A stretch of DNA of 64,000 nucleotides from UBA3839 sp902776985 (GTDB taxonomy: Bacteria; Bacteroidota; Bacteroidia; Bacteroidales; Bacteroidaceae): assembly GCA_902776985.1 (NCBI GenBank), contig CACYSD010000009.1:10623-74622 (forward strand), given 5' to 3'. The notes under the pieces are model-generated. The model worked only from the letters and a program-made list of their open reading frames with translations. It was not told where the DNA came from and did not search any database. Below, piece after piece: positions 23,546-32,310 of the stretch (positions are counted from its first letter, which is position 1; every line of letters begins with the position of its first letter). A program made the translations under genes and the position numbers.

Positions 23546-23576
23546 CAAAGATAAAAAGAAAAGGAGTAAGTGCAAA
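23546..23576 (-). promoter_or_regulatory. Promoter of the nine-repeat SUMF1 gene
   Basis: On the minus strand TTTG (23573-23576), 19 bases, then TATCTTTG (23546-23553). The start codon is 32 bases downstream. Confidence 0.65.
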
Positions 23577-23592
23577 GACTTTACAAAAAAAG

Positions 23593-23643
23593 ACTTAAGT
23601 TTTTTTTGAAAAACACTTAAGATATTTTAAAAAAGACTTAAGT
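23593..23643. promoter_or_regulatory. Three phased ACTTAAG palindromes (candidate operator)
   Basis: ACTTAAGT at 23593, ACTTAAG at 23615 and ACTTAAGT at 23636 are spaced 22 and 21 bases, i.e. two helical turns. They lie just upstream of the -33 box of the nine-repeat gene. The spacing on one DNA face suggests a regulator binding site. Confidence 0.4.
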
Positions 23644-23697
23644 GTAAAATAAAAAACACTGTGGTGAAAATTTGCAAGAAGAAGCATCGGGGGAATA

Positions 23698-25470
23698 TCA
23701 CACATCGCTGAGTTCAAGCCAGCGCATGGATTTCTCGTCAAGTTCTGAATTGAGTTGGGGAAGGCGTTTCGACATCTCTGTGATAGCTTCCACGGAAATA
23801 GTGCCGCTGCTAAGAGCATCTTCTATCTGCTTTTTCTCAGCCTCAAGTTGCTCTATTTCAACTTCAAGCTGCTCCATTTCTCGCTTTTCCTTGAATGAAA
23901 GACGTCGCTGGCGATTAGCATTGCGTTGGGCTTTCTGCTCTTCAGCCTGTTCTGCTTTCTTGGCATCACTGTCATCGGTTGGTTTGGGCTGGAGTTGCTT
24001 CCATTCACGATATTGAGTGTAATTGCCAGGAAAATCCTTTATCTCTCCGTTGCCGTTGAACACAAGCAGATGATCCACCACCTTATCCATAAAGTAGCGG
24101 TCATGACTTACAACGATAAGGCATCCGCAGAAATCACGAAGATATTCTTCAAGGATCTGAAGAGTGATAATATCGAGATCGTTAGTAGGCTCATCAAGAA
24201 TAAGGAAATTCGGAGACCTCATCAGCACCGTACAGAGATATAGACGACGACGTTCTCCTCCGCTCAACTTCCTCACATAGGTGTATTGCTGTTCGGGATC
24301 GAAAAGAAAAAACTGCAGAAATTGCGATGCTGTCAATCTCTGTCCTCCACCCATATCCACATATTCTGCAATGTCGCGCACTACGTCAATCACCTTTTCA
24401 TCCTCACGGAACGTGATGCCCGATTGCGAATAATAGCCAAAGCGTACTGTCTGCCCAATATCAAACCTCCCGCTGTCAGGTTGGAGCTCACCAAGCAGCA
24501 GACGGATGAAGGTTGTCTTCCCCACTCCATTGCCACCGACAATACCCATTTTCTCATAGCGTGAGAATGTATAATTGAAGTCATTTAGAATTATATGATC
24601 TCCGAACGCCATCGACACATTATGCGCTTCGAAGATTTTTGAGCCGATATAGGTTTTATTCTGTTCGAGACGCACACGCTGTTCGTTGATGCGTTGCTTA
24701 GCCACTTTCTCCAATTCATAGAAAGCCTCCTCACGATAACGAGCTTTATGACCGCGAGCCTGTGGCATTCTCCGCATCCACTCCAACTCCGTACGATAGA
24801 GATTGTTAGCACGTTCTATTGTTTGAGAGAGTTGAGCCATACGTTCCTCACGGCGTTGCAGGTAATAGGCGTAATTACCTTGATAGGAATAGATGGTGGA
24901 GTCGTCCATCTCGATGATATTGTTGCATACACGATCAAGGAAATAGCGATCGTGTGTAACCATAAGAATACTCTTGGAAGATTTTGCAAGATATTTCTCC
25001 AGCCATTCTATCATCTCAACATCGAGATGGTTGGTTGGTTCATCGAGAATCAGTAAATCCGGATCGCCTTCAAGTACTTGAGCCAACGCAATACGCTTTA
25101 CCATTCCACCAGACAGATGCTTAATCTGCTGCTCAAAATCAGTGATATTCAGTTGAGTGAGAATCTGCCTAATTCTAAGCTTTCGGTCATCGTCAGTCCC
25201 TGTTATTTCATCATTATTGCATAGCTGGCCTACTGTCAAGTCGCCATCGTATTCCGGAGTCTGTTCAAGATAACCTATTTTTAGGTCACGACGAAAAACT
25301 ATCTTACCACCATCATAGCCTTCTCGCCCTGCAATAATACTCAACAACGTTGACTTTCCTGTTCCGTTCTTGGCAATCAAACCAACATGTTCCCGTTCAT
25401 TTATAGTGAACGAGATATCGTGAAATAGGATGCGGTCGCCAATCCTCTTGGTCAACCCCATCACTTCCAT
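23698..25470 (-). CDS. ABC-F family ATPase (Uup-like)
   Basis: The start is set at the ATG at 25470 (MEVMGLTKRIGDRI), giving 590 residues. An in-frame upstream extension would run into hisB and lacks family sequence. There are two ABC domains. The first has Walker A AKNGTGKST, signature LSGGM and DEPTNHLD. The second has GGNGVGKTT, LSGGERRR and DEPTNDLD. They are joined by a charged linker (TELEWMRRMPQARGHKARY). The Lys/Glu-rich C-terminal coiled coil (about 515-590) is the Uup-type DNA-binding tail. No membrane segment is present. ABC-F proteins act on the ribosome; Uup-type members also affect transposon excision. It lies 28 bases downstream of hisB. Confidence 0.92.
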   Translation of the reverse strand: MEVMGLTKRIGDRILFHDISFTINEREHVGLIAKNGTGKSTLLSIIAGREGYDGGKIVFRRDLKIGYLEQTPEYDGDLTVGQLCNNDEITGTDDDRKLRIRQILTQLNITDFEQQIKHLSGGMVKRIALAQVLEGDPDLLILDEPTNHLDVEMIEWLEKYLAKSSKSILMVTHDRYFLDRVCNNIIEMDDSTIYSYQGNYAYYLQRREERMAQLSQTIERANNLYRTELEWMRRMPQARGHKARYREEAFYELEKVAKQRINEQRVRLEQNKTYIGSKIFEAHNVSMAFGDHIILNDFNYTFSRYEKMGIVGGNGVGKTTFIRLLLGELQPDSGRFDIGQTVRFGYYSQSGITFREDEKVIDVVRDIAEYVDMGGGQRLTASQFLQFFLFDPEQQYTYVRKLSGGERRRLYLCTVLMRSPNFLILDEPTNDLDIITLQILEEYLRDFCGCLIVVSHDRYFMDKVVDHLLVFNGNGEIKDFPGNYTQYREWKQLQPKPTDDSDAKKAEQAEEQKAQRNANRQRRLSFKEKREMEQLEVEIEQLEAEKKQIEDALSSGTISVEAITEMSKRLPQLNSELDEKSMRWLELSDV

Positions 25471-25498
25471 ATAGGGTGAGGAAATCAAGTGAAGAGGT

Positions 25499-26593
25499 TT
25501 ACAACATTCCTTTGCTGGAAGGGAGTTGGTATTTGTAGATGTCACGACGGACGGCAGCACGGAGGCTGCGGGCGAAGGCTTTGAAGATGCCTTCTATCTT
25601 GTGGTGCTCGTTGCTGCCCTCAGCCTTGATGTTGAGGTTCATGCGGGCGGCATCACTGAGACTCTTAAAGAAATGAAGGAACATCTCCGTGGGTACATCG
25701 CCTATGCGTTCACGGCAGAACTGGGCATCCCATACCAGCCATGAGCGTCCTCCGAAATCGAGTGCCACGGAGGCGAGACAGTCGTCCATAGGCAGGCAGA
25801 ACCCATAGCGCTCTATGCCGCGCTTGTCGCCAAGCGCCTTGAGCAAACATTCTCCAAGGGCAATGCCTGTGTCCTCAATGGTGTGGTGCTCGTCGACATG
25901 GAGATCTCCCTTTACCTTGACGCGGAGATCTGCACCTCCATGATGGGCAATCTGCTCAAGCATGTGGTCGAAGAAGCCCAGACCGGTGCTGATGTCGCAC
26001 TGCCCTGTGCCGTCGAGATTGAGCCAGATGTCTATGTCGGTCTCCCGAGTGGTGCGGCGCACACTGGCTGTGCGTTCACCGGCAAAGAGTATCTGGGTGA
26101 TTCTGTCCCAATCCATTGTCTCGCTTAGGATAAGCGACTTGCAGCCGAGGTTCTCTGCCAGCTTGGCATCCGTGGGGCGGTCACCGATGACATAGGAATT
26201 GGCAAGATCATAGTCTCCCTGCATATACTCGGTCAGCATGGCTGTGCCTGGCTTGCGGGTAGGCAGATTATCTTCGGGGAAGGAACGGTCGATGTGGATG
26301 GCGTCGAAATCTATGCCTTCGTCGTGAAGGGTCTGAAGCATGAGATTGTGAGTAGGCCAGAAATCTGCCTCTGGATAGCTGTCGGTGCCCAGTCCGTCCT
26401 GATTGCTCACCATGATGAACTTGAAGTCAGTATGGGTGCGAAGGAAATGGAGATTACGGATGACGCCGGGCAGGAAACGGAATTTCTCGTAACTGTCTAT
26501 CTGCTCATCAGCGGGTTCGCGAAGGATGGTGCCGTCGCGGTCGATGAAGAGAAGAGGATGGGGAGTAGTTTGATTAGACTGTTCGTTATTCAT
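25499..26593 (-). CDS. hisB: Bifunctional histidinol-phosphatase / imidazoleglycerol-phosphate dehydratase
   Basis: The 364-residue fusion has an N-terminal HAD phosphatase (about 12-160) with nucleophile motif DRDGT (Asp18 and Asp20). The C-terminal IGPD domain (about 170-364) has the metal motifs DHMLEQIAHHGG, DEHHTIEDTGIALGE and EGSNEHHKIEGIFKAFARSL. It catalyses the sixth and eighth steps of histidine synthesis. Its start overlaps the hisC stop by 8 bases, implying translational coupling. Confidence 0.97.
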   Translation of the reverse strand: MNNEQSNQTTPHPLLFIDRDGTILREPADEQIDSYEKFRFLPGVIRNLHFLRTHTDFKFIMVSNQDGLGTDSYPEADFWPTHNLMLQTLHDEGIDFDAIHIDRSFPEDNLPTRKPGTAMLTEYMQGDYDLANSYVIGDRPTDAKLAENLGCKSLILSETMDWDRITQILFAGERTASVRRTTRETDIDIWLNLDGTGQCDISTGLGFFDHMLEQIAHHGGADLRVKVKGDLHVDEHHTIEDTGIALGECLLKALGDKRGIERYGFCLPMDDCLASVALDFGGRSWLVWDAQFCRERIGDVPTEMFLHFFKSLSDAARMNLNIKAEGSNEHHKIEGIFKAFARSLRAAVRRDIYKYQLPSSKGML

Positions 26594-27623
26594 AGTTTCT
26601 CAATGCTTTAAGTAATTGTTCGTCCTCGTCACGAGTACCGATGGTGATGCGAAGACAGTCGTTGCAAAGTGTGACCTTGCTGCGATTGCGAACTATGATG
26701 CCACGTTCGACCAGATAGTTGTACACTCGATTGGCATCCTTGACTCGGGCAAGGAAGAAATTGGCATCGCTGGGGAAGACCTTCTCGCATATAGGTAGCT
26801 CTGAAAATGCCTGCATCAATGCTTCACGTGCTTCGAGCACAAGTATCAGCCGCTGATGCTGAATGGTGACATCGGAGAGCATCTCAAGTGCTTTCTCCTG
26901 AGTGAGTTTGTTCACATTGTAAGGATATTTCACCTTATTCATGATGGATATGATTTCAGGACTTGCGAATGCCATACCCAAACGTATGGCTGCACAGCCC
27001 CAAGCCTTGGAGAAGGTGTTGAGAACCACAAGATTGGGATAGTGTGCCAAGTCGAGCCGGAACGGACGCTGCTGACTGAACTCGCTGTAAGCCTCGTCAA
27101 CTATCACTATTCCGCTGAACTCACGAATGACACGTTCGATATCGGCACGCACAAAACTGTTGCCGGTGGGATTGTTGGGAGAGCAAAGGAAAATCAGTTT
27201 GGTGCGGTTGTCACAAGCCTTAAGCAATGCATCTACAGGCAACTGGAAATTATCTGCAAGCATCACACTGCGATACTCCACCCCATTGATATCGGCACAC
27301 ACCTTATACATGCCGTAAGTAGGGTCGATGCTGACGACATTGTCCCTGCCGGGTTCACAGAACACACGATACATGAGGTCGATGGCCTCATCGCTACCGT
27401 TTCCGAAGAACATCTGCTCAGGCGTTACTCCCTTGAGCGGAGCAAGCGCAGCCTTAAGCTCACGCTGCAGCGGATCGGGATAGCGGTTGTAGGGTTGATT
27501 ATAGGGACTCTCGTTTGCATCGAGGAACACATGTGCATCATGACCTGCATATTCGTCACGAGCACTGCTATAGGGTTTCAAAGCCCAGATATTGGGGCGA
27601 ACCAGAGATTCAAGTGGTTTCAT
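26586..27623 (-). CDS. hisC: Histidinol-phosphate aminotransferase
   Basis: The PLP-dependent class I/II aminotransferase has 345 residues from the ATG at 27623 (MKPLESLVRPNIW). A further ATG at 27641 adds six residues, but it falls inside a dispersed intergenic repeat, so it is disfavoured. Family marks are ANESPYNQPYNRYPDP, FLCSPNNPTGN and the PLP Lys in NTFSKAWGCAAIRLG. It converts imidazole acetol phosphate to histidinol phosphate. It lies between hisD and hisB. Confidence 0.96.
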   Translation of the reverse strand: MKPLESLVRPNIWALKPYSSARDEYAGHDAHVFLDANESPYNQPYNRYPDPLQRELKAALAPLKGVTPEQMFFGNGSDEAIDLMYRVFCEPGRDNVVSIDPTYGMYKVCADINGVEYRSVMLADNFQLPVDALLKACDNRTKLIFLCSPNNPTGNSFVRADIERVIREFSGIVIVDEAYSEFSQQRPFRLDLAHYPNLVVLNTFSKAWGCAAIRLGMAFASPEIISIMNKVKYPYNVNKLTQEKALEMLSDVTIQHQRLILVLEAREALMQAFSELPICEKVFPSDANFFLARVKDANRVYNYLVERGIIVRNRSKVTLCNDCLRITIGTRDEDEQLLKALRNYE

Positions 27624-27636
27624 TGTATTGAGCTCT

Positions 27637-27659
27637 ATCATCGCGCTGAAGCGCTGGAT
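27637..27659. repeat. Dispersed 23-bp repeat, copy 2
   Basis: Identical to 15164-15186, with the palindrome gcgct-ga-agcgc. It abuts the hisC start and may form a small hairpin in the mRNA ahead of it. Confidence 0.8.
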
Positions 27660-27703
27660 TTTTAGGATTTATAAGGATTTTCTGAGATTTTCCTTAAGAT
27701 TTT

Positions 27704-28999
27704 CTAAAGATTTTTCGCATTTATGCGAGTAAGTCGGTAAGTCATTGCACGGGCGTGGGCATCGAGCATCTCCGCAGAAGCCATAGTCTCAACGGCTGAG
27801 CCTATGGAGCGAATGCCGTCGGCTGAGAGATTCTGGAATGTGATCTTGCGAATGAAGCTATCGAGCGACACTCCGCTGTAGGCACGGGCATAGCCGCTGG
27901 TAGGAAGGGTGTGGTTGGTGCCCGAAGCATAATCGCCGGCACTCTCGCAGGAGTAAGGACCGAGGAACACACTACCTGCATTTACCACCTTTGAGGCAAG
28001 ACGTTCGTAGTCTTCTGTCGCGATGATAAGATGCTCGGGAGCGTATGCATTGGAGAGGGCAATGGCCTCATCAGTATCGTGAACAAGTACAAATCGGCTG
28101 TTATCAAGTGCCTTCCGAGCCATTTCGGCACGAGGCAGCTGTGAGAGCTGGATGTCCAGTTCCTGCTCCACCCGAGCCAACAAAGAGCGGCTTGTGCTGA
28201 TAAGTATCACCTGGCTGTCTATGCCATGCTCAGCCTGCGAGAGCAAATCTGCCGCTACAAACTGAGGATTGGATTTATCGTCTGCAATTACAGCAACTTC
28301 GGACGGACCTGCAGGCATGTCTATTGCAGCATCGTGAAGCGACACAGCCTGTTTAGCAGCCATAACAAACTGATTTCCAGGACCAAAAATCTTATATACT
28401 CGAGGAACGCTCTCAGTACCGTAAGCCATGGCGCCTATGGCCTGAACACCACCAATCTTGAAGATCCTGCTAACCCCAGCCACACGAGCAGCAACAAGGA
28501 TGGCAGGATTGAGTCTTCCTTCGCTGTTAGGAGGAGAGCAAAGAACTATGTCGCGACAGCCGGCAATGCGGGCAGGAGTAGCGAGCATAAGAACGGTGGA
28601 GAAAAGCGGTGCTGTTCCACCAGGGATATACAGCCCCACACGCTCTATAGCCACAGCCTTCTGCCAGCATACTACACCTTTCTGTGTTTCGACAGGCTTG
28701 CCTTCAAAACACTGGGCTGCATGAAAGCGCTCGATATTCTGATGTGCCAGCTCTATAGCTTCTTTCAGCTGAGGAGAAACCATGCGTTCTGCTTCATCCA
28801 TCTCTACCTCAGAAACCTGCAAATCTGAGAGCTGCACATGGTCGAACTTAAACTCGTATCTGCGAACCGCCTCATCGCCATTGGCACGGATATCGTCAAG
28901 CACAGTCTGAACTGTAGCCTGCAATTCCTGCTGGGAGCGATGCGGACGTTCTGCGATTTCCTCCCAGACGGATTGTGCCGGATATTCAATTATTTTCAT
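27704..28999 (-). CDS. hisD: Histidinol dehydrogenase
   Basis: The 431-residue product has the family signature region IDMPAGPSEVAVIADD. Zinc-site segments are around QAEHGIDSQ and AYAPEHLI, with the catalytic region CESAGDYASGTNHTLPT. It oxidises histidinol to histidine in two NAD-dependent steps. Its ATG overlaps the hisG stop by 4 bases (ATGA). Confidence 0.97.
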   Translation of the reverse strand: MKIIEYPAQSVWEEIAERPHRSQQELQATVQTVLDDIRANGDEAVRRYEFKFDHVQLSDLQVSEVEMDEAERMVSPQLKEAIELAHQNIERFHAAQCFEGKPVETQKGVVCWQKAVAIERVGLYIPGGTAPLFSTVLMLATPARIAGCRDIVLCSPPNSEGRLNPAILVAARVAGVSRIFKIGGVQAIGAMAYGTESVPRVYKIFGPGNQFVMAAKQAVSLHDAAIDMPAGPSEVAVIADDKSNPQFVAADLLSQAEHGIDSQVILISTSRSLLARVEQELDIQLSQLPRAEMARKALDNSRFVLVHDTDEAIALSNAYAPEHLIIATEDYERLASKVVNAGSVFLGPYSCESAGDYASGTNHTLPTSGYARAYSGVSLDSFIRKITFQNLSADGIRSIGSAVETMASAEMLDAHARAMTYRLTRINAKNL

Positions 29000-29865
29000 A
29001 GAATCATCTTCTCTATAGGTAATACAAGAATGCCCTCAGCACCTAAGGCTTTGAGCTGACCGATTATTTCCCAGAATCGCTTTTCATCAAGAACGGTATG
29101 GATGCTACTCCACCCCTCTGTAGCCAGAGGCATGACAGTAGGACTCTTAATACCAGGAAGCACACCGATAATTTCCTTGACACGCTCTGTAGGCGCATTC
29201 ATCAGTACGTATTTCTTGTCCTCTGCAGCCTTTACAGCTTCGATACGGAAAAGCAGCTCGTCGAGAATTGTCTGCTTGTCTGCCGACAGATCCTTATAGC
29301 CGATAAGCAATGCCTCACTCTTCATCACAGTCTCAACCTCCTTAAGGTTATTGCTTACAAGTGTGCCGCCACTGCTGACAATATCAAAAATACCGTCTGC
29401 CAAACCTATACCAGGGGCAATCTCCACAGAACCCTGAATCACATGAACATGTGTATGCACTCCCTTCTCTTTAAGGAAACGACTGAGGATATTAGGATAG
29501 GAGGTGGCAATTTTCTTGCCTTCGAGCCACTCCACTCCTGTATATTCCAAAGCCTTGGGAATGGCGAGCGAAAGACGGCAACGGCTGAAACCGAGACGAC
29601 GCACAATCGCTGCATCCTCGCCTCGTTCGGCAAATTCGTTCTCACCGACGATACCGACATCAGCAACACCGTTAGCTACCGTCTGAGGAATATCGTCATC
29701 ACGCAGATAAAGCACTTCAAGAGGAAAGTTTGTTGCCTGGACGAGCAAAGTTCGCTTGCCTGCACCAACCTTTACTCCTGCTTCCTGAAGCAGAGCCATT
29801 GTATCCTCGTACAGACGGCCTTTCGACTGTACGGCTATGCGTAAAACTGTAGATTCTTGTGTCAT
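28996..29865 (-). CDS. hisG: ATP phosphoribosyltransferase, long form
   Basis: The 289-residue product is of the HisG long type with its own C-terminal regulatory domain (about 215-289), so no HisZ is needed. Marks are LRIAVQSKGRLYED at the start, the PRPP-binding segment around GIFDIVSSGGTL, and the C-terminal PTVMPLATEGWSSIHTVL. It starts the histidine pathway and is normally inhibited by histidine. It is the first gene of hisGDCB. Only 40 bases separate it from the glycosyltransferase upstream, and no leader peptide rich in His codons was seen. Confidence 0.96.
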   Translation of the reverse strand: MTQESTVLRIAVQSKGRLYEDTMALLQEAGVKVGAGKRTLLVQATNFPLEVLYLRDDDIPQTVANGVADVGIVGENEFAERGEDAAIVRRLGFSRCRLSLAIPKALEYTGVEWLEGKKIATSYPNILSRFLKEKGVHTHVHVIQGSVEIAPGIGLADGIFDIVSSGGTLVSNNLKEVETVMKSEALLIGYKDLSADKQTILDELLFRIEAVKAAEDKKYVLMNAPTERVKEIIGVLPGIKSPTVMPLATEGWSSIHTVLDEKRFWEIIGQLKALGAEGILVLPIEKMIL

Positions 29866-29905
29866 AGTTATATAAAAAGTTTAAGTTTCGTTGGATTAAT
29901 AATTA

Positions 29906-31141
29906 CTATTCAAATATATGTTTAGACGTAATAACTTTCTGTAAAGAAGGCATATAAGTTGCCAATTTGGGAATTGAGACATGCTTGCGCTGCTTGCGTG
30001 GAAGAGCTTCCACATAATTTGCCATTTGCTGCATCAGCACCAATGTCTGCCCTATATTGCAATCCTCGATATTTACGACAACATACGAAAGGCATGAAGA
30101 ACTCAAAAGAGTCATTATGCGGTTTGCCTGAACTTCGACGGAGTCTTGATCGGAATACTCAATATGCCGGATGTCTGCGACCTTATTGGTCATAATGCCG
30201 GAAACAGCTTCGTAATCGGTTGCATTGCCAACATACACACATTGATGTTTTCGCAGATATTTGTCTTGTTCGTTCTTAATGGATTTGCATTTGTGCAGCT
30301 TCATGTGGATGTATTCCATGCATCCCTTTGCAAGAATAGCCCCTTTAACCGGAAGAGAGAACAGAATGCTGTAATGACCATAGTGCTTATTGAAGAATAT
30401 AAGCATAGCATTGTAGAAACGATACACATAACGATAGCTGCTCTTCTGTGTGCTTTCACCCTTATAATGCAGGATCGGTGTTGGCAGATAATAATTCTCC
30501 CACCCTCTTTTAAGGATTCTATACGAAAGGTCAATATCTTCACCATACATAAAGAAGTCCTCATCGAGATAGCCTGTCTCATTGAGACACTGGCGACGTA
30601 GGAAAGCAAATGCCCCGCTGACAATTTCTATACGATTGACTTCTTCCTTGTCAAGATATTGCATATAGTATTTGCCGAACATGCGGCTCTTTGGAAAAAG
30701 AGAAGTCAAGCCGCACATCTTGTAAAATGCCGTTGAAGGAGTAGGTACTCCACGTCTCGACTCAAGAGCAAAGGTGCCATTTTCCTTCAACATCTTCAGG
30801 CCCAAGACTCCTGCCTTAGGATGCTCATCCATGAAGGCGAGACACGAAGCTAGAGTCTCTTCCGTGATTATTGTATCGGGATTGAGCAAAAGGACATAAT
30901 CACTGTTAGATTCCCTTATCGCGATATTGTTTGCACAAGCATAGCCTTGATTCTCACTATTCTCTATGAAACGGACGCAGGGATGCATTTTGCGAAGAAA
31001 CTCCACCGAACCGTCACTACTGCAATTGTCAACAACAATCACATCACAGGTAAAGTTACGCATAGCCTTCTCCACAGACATAAGACACTGATGGAGATAA
31101 TACTTTACGTTATAATTAACTATGACTATTGACAGTTTCAT
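29906..31141 (-). CDS. Family 2 glycosyltransferase with extra C-terminal region
   Basis: The 411-residue product has an N-terminal GT-A domain (about 1-290): LSIVIVNYNVKYYL, DVIVVDNCSSDGS, the metal/nucleotide motif LLLNPDT and the acceptor motif EDIDLSYRI. This matches the rhamnosyltransferase-like GT2 group. Residues about 295-411 form an additional region (KHQCVYVGNATDYEAVSGI...) that could be a small Rossmann-like fold; its role is not recognised. No long hydrophobic helix is present, so it is likely cytoplasmic. Its ATG overlaps the stop of the membrane protein gene by 4 bases. Confidence 0.88.
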   Translation of the reverse strand: MKLSIVIVNYNVKYYLHQCLMSVEKAMRNFTCDVIVVDNCSSDGSVEFLRKMHPCVRFIENSENQGYACANNIAIRESNSDYVLLLNPDTIITEETLASCLAFMDEHPKAGVLGLKMLKENGTFALESRRGVPTPSTAFYKMCGLTSLFPKSRMFGKYYMQYLDKEEVNRIEIVSGAFAFLRRQCLNETGYLDEDFFMYGEDIDLSYRILKRGWENYYLPTPILHYKGESTQKSSYRYVYRFYNAMLIFFNKHYGHYSILFSLPVKGAILAKGCMEYIHMKLHKCKSIKNEQDKYLRKHQCVYVGNATDYEAVSGIMTNKVADIRHIEYSDQDSVEVQANRIMTLLSSSCLSYVVVNIEDCNIGQTLVLMQQMANYVEALPRKQRKHVSIPKLATYMPSLQKVITSKHIFE

Positions 31142-31593
31142 TCCTCTGAATCAGTTACCGTTAAGTAATCTTCAACTTTTTTCTCCGTCGGCCAACAATA
31201 AATGACAATAAACAACAAAGTGATGGCAGCACATAAAGTACCTGTAGTCGACATTGTCAGGAAATATGTAACTACACAGAATATCGACACAATTGTCCAA
31301 ACGGCAAGTCTTATCAGACAATAACGACGGAAAAGAGACAGCGCATCCTCATCAGACATATTTGCCTGTCTGCTTTGCAAACGCTTGCCCACCCACTGCA
31401 CCGTCACAGGGACAGACAACAACAGCAGTAATGTACAAATGACACTGTAGGTATATTCCATCTCCTGATTATCGGAACTGGTATAAAGTCCGTTGGGAAT
31501 CACATCCAACTCTCCTAAGCAGAAAGTAGCAACTATACATGCTATTGATATGTAAAATGCTATCCTTAGTTGTCGTATTATTGTATTTTGCAT
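31138..31593 (-). CDS. Small four-helix membrane protein, unknown function
   Basis: The 151-residue product has about four hydrophobic segments (around residues 10-30, 48-68, 92-110 and 116-133) and a basic loop (VGKRLQSRQAN) with an acidic end. No family was recognised. It is translationally coupled to the glycosyltransferase (ATGA overlap), so it may assist in export or acceptor handling; that is inference from position. Confidence 0.7.
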   Translation of the reverse strand: MQNTIIRQLRIAFYISIACIVATFCLGELDVIPNGLYTSSDNQEMEYTYSVICTLLLLLSVPVTVQWVGKRLQSRQANMSDEDALSLFRRYCLIRLAVWTIVSIFCVVTYFLTMSTTGTLCAAITLLFIVIYCWPTEKKVEDYLTVTDSEE

Positions 31594-31647
31594 TGACTAA
31601 AACTAAATAAATTCAAATGTGTGTATTCTAAAAATCGTTTTTGCGTA

Positions 31648-32262
31648 TTATACTGTAAAGGGGACACGTCCTATAATCGAACGTCCCAAAGTGACCTCAT
31701 CTGTATATTGAAGCTCGTCATTCACTGAAATGCCACGTGCCAGAGTAGATATCTTCAGAGACGGAAAGTCTTGCAGTTTCCTGTATATAAAGAAGTTTGT
31801 GGTATCGCCCTCCATGGTGGAATTCAATGCCAATATAACTTCTTTCACTCCTCCTTCCTGGACTCTATCCACAAGCGACTGTATTTCCAAGTCTGATGGC
31901 GCAATTCCATCCATGGGAGAAATCACCCCTCCCAACACATGGTAAAGTCCATGAAACTGAGTTGTGGACTCTATTGCAAGAACATCCTGAAAATTCTCAA
32001 CAACACATATCGTTGACGCGTCACGCATGGAGTTGGAACAGATGCTGCAGACTTCGTCATCACTGATATTGTGACACACTTTGCAATGTTTCACTTCGTG
32101 CCGAAGAGTAGTAATACTCTGGGCAAACACATCAACCGAGCCTTCTTCCATCTTCAGCAGATGCAACACCAGCCGCAAGGCGGTTTTACGTCCAATGCCT
32201 GGGAGTTTAGCGAACTCGTCTACTGCCCTTGTGAGCAAGACGGAAGAATACTGCTGTGTCAT
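31648..32262 (-). CDS. recR: Recombination mediator RecR
   Basis: The 204-residue product is of standard RecR length. It has an N-terminal helix-hairpin-helix (KLPGIGRKTALRLVLHLL), a Cys4 zinc motif (CKVCHNISDDEVCSIC), and a Toprim domain starting ICVVENFQDVLAIE with GVISPMDGIAP. It helps load RecA at gaps with RecO and RecF. It lies about 50 bases after lepA on the same strand and about 55 before the membrane protein gene. Confidence 0.97.
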   Translation of the reverse strand: MTQQYSSVLLTRAVDEFAKLPGIGRKTALRLVLHLLKMEEGSVDVFAQSITTLRHEVKHCKVCHNISDDEVCSICSNSMRDASTICVVENFQDVLAIESTTQFHGLYHVLGGVISPMDGIAPSDLEIQSLVDRVQEGGVKEVILALNSTMEGDTTNFFIYRKLQDFPSLKISTLARGISVNDELQYTDEVTLGRSIIGRVPFTV

Positions 32263-32310
32263 TTTACTATTACAATCTTTCCTTTAACAATATATCTATC
32301 AAGAAGGGGA

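Noticed and set aside
25471..25560. Upstream extension of the ABC-F gene into hisB
   Set aside because: The extra 30 residues have no family match and overlap the hisB coding end; the ATG at 25470 starts the conserved sequence.
29866..29905. Histidine attenuator before hisG
   Set aside because: Only 40 bases separate hisG from the upstream gene and no His-rich leader peptide or alternative hairpins were seen.
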